A DNA stretch of 5,815 nucleotides from Chordibacter sp038110535 (GTDB lineage Bacteria; Verrucomicrobiota; Verrucomicrobiia; Opitutales; Seribacteraceae): NCBI GenBank assembly GCA_038110535.1, contig JAYNJW010000075.1:1-5815 (forward strand), in the 5' to 3' direction. Shown piece after piece: positions 5,719-5,815 of the stretch (within the stretch, counting starts at the first letter, position 1; every line of letters starts with the position of its first letter). The notes below the pieces were generated by a model. It had not been told where the DNA came from and searched no databases. It worked only from the letters and a program-made list of their open reading frames with translations. The translations under genes and the position numbers were made by a program.

Positions 5719-5815
5719 ATGAAAAAAGCTTTAGTAACTGGTATAACCGGCCAAGATGGTTCTTACCTAGCAGAACTGCTCTTGGAAAAGGGCTATGAAG
5801 TACATGGGATAGTGC
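5719..5815 (+). CDS. gmd: GDP-mannose 4,6-dehydratase, N-terminus only (cut by window edge)
   Basis: The first 32 codons of an extended SDR that converts GDP-mannose to GDP-4-keto-6-deoxymannose, the branch point to GDP-L-fucose, GDP-D-rhamnose and related surface-glycan sugars. The visible part begins MKKALVTGITGQDGSYL. It shows the Rossmann motif G8-I-T-G11-Q-D-G14 with the QDGSYLAELLLEKGYEVHGI run that is highly characteristic of Gmd and rare in other NDP-sugar dehydratases. The catalytic T/S-Y-K and substrate loops lie beyond the edge and cannot be checked. The ATG at 5719 follows an AAAGGAG ribosome site. The gene diverges from tRNA-Val. In most genomes gmd sits next to fcl/wcaG or other sugar-nucleotide and glycosyltransferase genes, which would lie to the right. 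Confidence 0.88.
   Translation, partial: MKKALVTGITGQDGSYLAELLLEKGYEVHGIV

Overview
This looks like an ordinary stretch of bacterial chromosome of moderate GC (roughly mid-40s percent by eye). It carries housekeeping and small-molecule genes, with no mobile element, CRISPR array or phage-like gene. The lineage cannot be fixed from the sequence. The tRNA has its CCA encoded and a textbook sigma-70-type promoter. Most genes lack a recognisable Shine-Dalgarno (SD) sequence. That would fit a Gram-negative PVC-type bacterium (for example Verrucomicrobiota), but this is a low-confidence guess.

Left third, minus strand: a full-length UvrA-type excinuclease ATPase gene (3916 down to 1034) is followed after only 8 bases by a polytopic AI-2E/PerM-family membrane protein (1025 to the left edge, 3' end missing). 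The two are probably one transcription unit. A 97-base divergent spacer separates uvrA from a short plus-strand glutaredoxin-like gene (4014-4283).

Middle, minus strand: a Dabb-domain protein (4599-4300) converges on the glutaredoxin gene with only 16 bases between the stops. Upstream of it is a classical short-chain dehydrogenase (5335-4658, GTG start). Its start overlaps the end of a 61-codon gene for a single-pass membrane protein (5513-5328). Upstream again is a tRNA-Val(GAC) gene (5612-5536) with a strong promoter. All four genes point the same way, and only 22 bases separate the tRNA from the first ORF, so they may be read as one tRNA-mRNA transcript.

Right edge, plus strand: the first 32 codons of a GDP-mannose 4,6-dehydratase (gmd) begin at 5719. 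It is the only gene here with a clear SD, and it diverges from the tRNA. It hints at a surface-glycan or GDP-fucose/GDP-rhamnose pathway beyond the window.

No undescribed system is evident. The points most worth a second look are the tRNA-led unit, the pyrimidine-rich leaders of genes without an SD, and whether this UvrA is the organism's main UvrA or a second copy.
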